DNA of 64,000 nt from Sphingopyxis sp. OAS728 (GTDB lineage: Bacteria > Pseudomonadota > Alphaproteobacteria > Sphingomonadales > Sphingomonadaceae). Each line of letters opens with the position of its first letter. The first letter of the stretch is position 1. Positions 60,708 to 64,000 of this stretch are shown piece after piece. The translations under genes and the position numbers were made by a program. The notes beneath the pieces were generated by a model. It saw only the letters and a list, made by a program, of their open reading frames with translations, did not search any database and was not told where the DNA came from. Location: NCBI RefSeq assembly GCF_014873485.1, contig NZ_JADBDT010000001.1:3776501-3840500 (forward strand). The letters run 5' to 3'.

Positions 60708-61752
60708 GCGTGACGTCCAGCACCGCCTGCGCAAAGGCTTGCGGCGCTTCCTGCGGCAGGTTGTGGCCGATGCCGCCGCTGATGTCGCGATGCTCGTAGC
60801 GACCCGTGAACTTGGCGCGATAGGCGGCGGGCGGCGGGTGCGGTGCGCCATTGGCGTCGCCTTCCATCGTGATCGTCGGGACACCGATCGTCGGCGCGGC
60901 CGCGATCTGGCGGTCGAGGTCGGCGTAGCGCGCTTCGCCGTCGGCCAGCGCCAAACGCCAGCGATAATTGTGGATCACGATGTCGACATGGTCGGGATTG
61001 TCGAAGGACGCTGCGCTGCGGGCGTAGGTGGCTTCGTCGAAATTCCATTGGGGCGAGGCGAGCTTCCAGATCAGCCGGTTGAAGTCCTTGCGGTTCTTGT
61101 CGTAGCCGAGGCGGCCGCGCTCGGTCGCAAAATAATATTGATACCACCATTGCAGTTCGGCCTCGGGCGGCAGCGGCGCCTTGCCCGCTTCCTGTCCGGC
61201 GACGAGATAGCCGCTGACCGCAACAAGGCCGGTCGTGCGTTCGGGCCAGATCGCAGCGACGATGTCGGCAGTGCGCGCGCCCCAGTCGAAACCCGCCAGC
61301 ACGGCGCGCTTGATCTTCAGTGCGTCCATGAAGTCGATCAGGTCCTGCGCCAGCGCGGCAGGCTGTCCGTTGCGGAGGCTGTCGGCCGACAGGAAGCGCG
61401 TCGGGCCATAACCGCGCAGATAGGGGATGAGGACGCGATAGCCCTTCGCGGCCAGCAGCGGCGCGACATCGGCGAAGCTGTAGATATCATAGGGCCAGCC
61501 GTGCAGCAGGATCGCGACCGGGCCCTTGGCGGGGCCCATGTCGATGTAGGAAATATTGAGGAGACCCGCGTCGACTGACTTGAGCGGTGGGAAAGCTCCG
61601 CCGGTCGGGGGTGCAGTCTGGGCGCTTGCCGGCTGCGGTGCTGCACCGGCGCTCGCAAGGCTCAGTCCGAGCTGCGCGGCGACGGCGACGCCGGTGATGC
61701 CGAGAAATTGCCGGCGGTCCGACAGGCCCTGTTCGAAAGCGGAAAGCTGCAC
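60700..61752 (-). CDS. Tat-exported alpha/beta hydrolase with Asp nucleophile
   Basis: 350 residues. The N-terminus has a Tat motif SDRRQFLG (11-18), then a hydrophobic stretch ending near PASAQ. The hydrolase fold has the oxyanion HGWP (84-87) and a nucleophile elbow GFDWGA with D156 in place of Ser, as in epoxide hydrolases and haloalkane dehalogenases. The catalytic His is probably in GIGHNLP. The start is GTG 61752. msrB overlaps its end. The dyad at 61970 lies 226 bp upstream. Confidence 0.87.
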   Translation of the reverse strand: MQLSAFEQGLSDRRQFLGITGVAVAAQLGLSLASAGAAPQPASAQTAPPTGGAFPPLKSVDAGLLNISYIDMGPAKGPVAILLHGWPYDIYSFADVAPLLAAKGYRVLIPYLRGYGPTRFLSADSLRNGQPAALAQDLIDFMDALKIKRAVLAGFDWGARTADIVAAIWPERTTGLVAVSGYLVAGQEAGKAPLPPEAELQWWYQYYFATERGRLGYDKNRKDFNRLIWKLASPQWNFDEATYARSAASFDNPDHVDIVIHNYRWRLALADGEARYADLDRQIAAAPTIGVPTITMEGDANGAPHPPPAAYRAKFTGRYEHRDISGGIGHNLPQEAPQAFAQAVLDVTRG

Positions 61753-62131
61753 GTCGTCATACCCCTTTGTCTGGGCCAATCGGGCCGGAAGTGGGACGCG
61801 GACGGACTGGGCGGGGGGAGGGAGTGGAGTCCGTCCGCGTCCTCTGCCCGGCGTGGCCAGCGGGCGCCACACCGGGAATTCGCTCTAGTCGGTCATCCGG
61901 TTACATCGGCGCCCGACACGGCCAATATTGCGGGGCTTCGACGGCAAATCGATTATACGTTTGTGTTGTCGACACCATCGTATCGATAGTCGTTGCACGC
62001 CTTTTGCCAGAAGCGGGCCGCCGACACCAAAGTTCAATAACGGCGTCAGAGACGCCTTCCTATCTCGCCTTGCAGGCTCGGTACGCGCCACCCGTGCACC
62101 GACGCCGCCCCCTCCGGCAAAGGATAGAGAC
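61753..62131. other. Gene-free divergent promoter region
   Basis: 379 bases between the Tat-exported hydrolase and the gene at 62132. It holds one copy of the dyad at 61970-61985. I see no other motif I can support and no convincing gene. Confidence 0.45.
61970..61985. promoter_or_regulatory. Dyad in the hydrolase region
   Basis: CGACACCATCGTATCG matches 9 of 10 arm positions and differs from the perfect copy at 37804 in two bases. It lies 154 bp before the gene at 62132. Confidence 0.58.
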
Positions 62132-62656
62132 ATGGCCAACCCCGAAATCGTCGATTCCAGCTTCACCGCGATCATCAACGCACCGATCGACAAGATCGAC
62201 CTGCCCGCCTGGGCCTTTTCGCTCCCCGAACATGAATATCAGGGCTGTTCGCCGGCGCATGTCGCGGCGGGCGCCACCACCGCGCCCGACGGCCGGCGGA
62301 TGTCGATCAACGTCGAGATCATCGGCGGAACCTTGATGGTCCAGCATTATGTCGAAACGCTCGCAGAAAAGGATCATCTGGTGCTGGAATCGGTGTCGGA
62401 CATCTTCCCGCCCGCGGGCCGCACGACGATCCACGTCAAATGGGAACTCAGCGTCAAGGATCTGGGCGATGGCCGCTGCGAATTCGTCAATCATGTGCAG
62501 ACGCACGCGACCGACGAATTCCTGACCTACCTCGATCGGCAGGGCATCCCGTTCGAAGCCTTTGCGGCGCAGCGCAAGCCGATGTCGCTCGCGCACAACG
62601 CGGGCGAGACGCCGCTCTTCGCCGAAAGCATCGAACGCTTCGCGCTGCGCGGTTGA
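62132..62656 (+). CDS. Conserved protein, possibly SRPBCC fold
   Basis: 174 residues that I only weakly recognise. The pattern SSFTAIINAPIDKIDLPAWAF at the N-terminus, a sheet with TTIHVKWELSVKDLG, and a long C-terminal helix resemble the START/SRPBCC ligand-binding fold. The central HVAAGATTAPDGRRMSINVE suggests a bound polar ligand. No signal peptide is seen. AAGGATAGAG precedes the ATG. It is followed 12 bp later by the isochorismatase-family gene. No function is assigned. Confidence 0.72.
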   Translation: MANPEIVDSSFTAIINAPIDKIDLPAWAFSLPEHEYQGCSPAHVAAGATTAPDGRRMSINVEIIGGTLMVQHYVETLAEKDHLVLESVSDIFPPAGRTTIHVKWELSVKDLGDGRCEFVNHVQTHATDEFLTYLDRQGIPFEAFAAQRKPMSLAHNAGETPLFAESIERFALRG

Positions 62657-62668
62657 GGGAGAGCGGCC

Positions 62669-63307
62669 ATGGCATTGCCGACCTACAAGCGGGCGTCGAC
62701 CGCGCTGCTGTTCATCGATCCCTATAATGATTTCCTTTCCGAAGGCGGAAAGGCATGGCCGCGCGTCGGGCCGATCGCCGAGGAGATCGGCCTGCTCGAC
62801 AATTTGCGCGCGATCGTCGCGGCCATCCGCAAGGCGGACATCCGGGTCTTCATCGCGCCGCACCGCCGCTGGGAGCCCGGCGACTATGAGGATTGGGATC
62901 ATCCGAACCCGACGCAGATCGGGATCATGAGCCGCCACAGCTTCGCTCGCGGCGAATGGGGCGGCGAATGGCATCCCGACTTCGCGCCGCAACCCGGCGA
63001 TATCGTCGCCAAGGAACATTGGGCGCAGAGCGGTTTTGCCAACACCGACCTCGATCACCAGCTCCGCCAGCACGCGATCACGCATGTCATCCTGGTGGGG
63101 CTGCTCGCCAACACCTGTGTCGAATCGACGGGGCGCTATGCGATGGAACTGGGTTATCATGTCACGCTGATCCGCGACGCGACCGCCGCCTATTCGAAAG
63201 AGATGATGCATGCGGCGCACGAGCTCAACGGGCCGACCTATGCGCATGCGATATTGAACACGGCCGAGTTGCTCGACGCGATAACGACGCTGGAGGTGGC
63301 CGGGTGA
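62669..63307 (+). CDS. Isochorismatase-family cysteine hydrolase
   Basis: 212 residues with the family triad: D17 in LLFIDPYNDF, K115 in VAKEHW and C150 in GLLANTCVEST. The fold is the Rossmann-like cysteine hydrolase that cleaves amides, carbamates or ureas (nicotinamidase, N-carbamoylsarcosine amidase, biuret hydrolase); true isochorismatase activity is unlikely on context. It is 12 bp after the SRPBCC-like gene and overlaps the next hydrolase start as GTGA. Confidence 0.9.
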   Translation: MALPTYKRASTALLFIDPYNDFLSEGGKAWPRVGPIAEEIGLLDNLRAIVAAIRKADIRVFIAPHRRWEPGDYEDWDHPNPTQIGIMSRHSFARGEWGGEWHPDFAPQPGDIVAKEHWAQSGFANTDLDHQLRQHAITHVILVGLLANTCVESTGRYAMELGYHVTLIRDATAAYSKEMMHAAHELNGPTYAHAILNTAELLDAITTLEVAG

Positions 63308-64000
63308 GTATGGCCACCCTGCTCGCGGCGGCGGCGCTCGCGTCGTCGCCCGTCACCTACCAGCGCGTCGACGTCGACGGGGTCGGTATATTCTACCGCG
63401 AGGCCGGCCCGAAGGATGCGCCGGTCGTCGTGCTCCTGCACGGCTATCCCTCGTCGTCGCGAATGTATGAGCCTTTGCTGCATCGGCTGTCGGGGCGCTA
63501 TCGGCTGATTGCGCCTGACTATCCGGGTTTCGGGCACAGCGATGCGCCGCCGCCGGGGCAATATATCTATACGTTCGACCGTCTGGCCGCGACGACCGAT
63601 GCCTTTCTGAAACAGCTGAAGATCGACCGCTACACGCTCTTCCTGCAGGATTATGGTGGCCCCGTCGGCTTTCGCATCGCGATGAAGAACCCCGACAAGG
63701 TGCAGGCGATCATCGTCCAGAATGCCAATGCCTATAGCGAGGGGCTTGGCGCCAAATGGACTGCGATTGCCGATTATTGGGCCGACCGCGCCCTGCATGG
63801 CGATCAGGTCGACAAATTCGTCTCGCTCGAAGGGGCCCGGCAGCGCCACATCGGGCTCAGCCCCAACCCCGAGCGATACGATCCCGACAGCTGGACCGAC
63901 GAATATGCGTTTCTGTCGCGCCCGGGGCAGCGTCAGATCCAGGCCGATCTGCTTTACGATTATCGCACCAATGTCGCCGCCTATCCCGCCTGGCAGGCGT
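63304..64000 (+). CDS. Alpha/beta hydrolase with Asp nucleophile, cut by window end
   Basis: At least 232 residues; the C-terminus lies outside the window. A short hydrophobic leader (MATLLAAAALASS) may be a signal peptide. The fold shows HGYPSSS (oxyanion region) and the nucleophile elbow LQDYGG with D116, typical of haloalkane dehalogenase or epoxide-hydrolase types. The start is GTG 63304 (overlapping the previous stop) or ATG 63310. It is the second Asp-nucleophile hydrolase of this block, after the one at 60700. Confidence 0.88.
   Translation, partial: MSMATLLAAAALASSPVTYQRVDVDGVGIFYREAGPKDAPVVVLLHGYPSSSRMYEPLLHRLSGRYRLIAPDYPGFGHSDAPPPGQYIYTFDRLAATTDAFLKQLKIDRYTLFLQDYGGPVGFRIAMKNPDKVQAIIVQNANAYSEGLGAKWTAIADYWADRALHGDQVDKFVSLEGARQRHIGLSPNPERYDPDSWTDEYAFLSRPGQRQIQADLLYDYRTNVAAYPAWQA

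Overview
The window is GC-rich, densely coded chromosomal DNA from an alphaproteobacterium, most likely a sphingomonad such as Sphingopyxis, Sphingomonas or Novosphingobium. This rests on six TonB-dependent receptors (TBDRs), overlapping ATGA/GTGA start-stop junctions and the protein families seen. I see no rRNA, tRNA, CRISPR array, insertion sequence or phage gene. Genus assignment is inference.

Region 1 (1-4.5 kb) holds a TBDR cut by the window edge, a LysR regulator, and a divergent pair of genes for a phytanoyl-CoA-dioxygenase-like oxygenase and a flavin reductase. A 47-bp direct repeat lies upstream of the receptor.

Region 2 (4.5-20.6 kb) is an alginate utilisation locus. Two TBDRs bring oligosaccharides across the outer membrane. 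PL6 and PL17 lyases cut them to the unsaturated monouronate DEH, which an MFS permease carries inwards. An SDR reductase would make 2-keto-3-deoxygluconate (KDG), which KDG kinase phosphorylates. An SGNH esterase, a hydratase-like (FAH fold) protein and a GntR/FadR regulator complete the set. KDPG aldolase is not in the window. Candidate operators include a 16-bp inverted repeat in front of the second receptor.

Region 3 (20.6-37.7 kb) holds msrA-msrB, a cupin, a LysR regulator, and an ECF sigma / anti-sigma / FecA-type receptor cassette followed by a ~1900-residue autotransporter with 25-residue repeats. After it come a TIGR03032-like protein, another LysR gene, an NTF2-like protein, an alpha/beta hydrolase and a small secreted protein.

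Region 4 (37.7-56.4 kb) is the most unusual part. It has three paralogous PAS/GAF histidine kinases. Two are each followed within 3-4 bp by a TBDR gene, and the third is followed by two response regulators, the second FixJ/LuxR-like. One receptor-linked kinase carries an in-frame amber codon. A small HisKA_2-type kinase, two redox enzymes, a cupin, an MFS exporter and an enoyl-CoA hydratase sit among them. A dyad of the form GATAC-N4-GTATC recurs upstream of all three kinases and of most other transcription units here. I propose it as the operator of the FixJ-like regulator, which would make this stretch one sensory regulon.

Region 5 (56.4-64 kb) holds a LysR gene and a run of small catabolic-looking genes: an SDR without the catalytic Tyr, a tautomerase, a nitronate monooxygenase, a DUF3237 protein, a zinc MsrB, two Asp-nucleophile alpha/beta hydrolases (one cut by the window end) and an isochorismatase-family hydrolase. 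One further copy of the dyad lies here, so this block may belong to the same regulon. The substrate is unknown.
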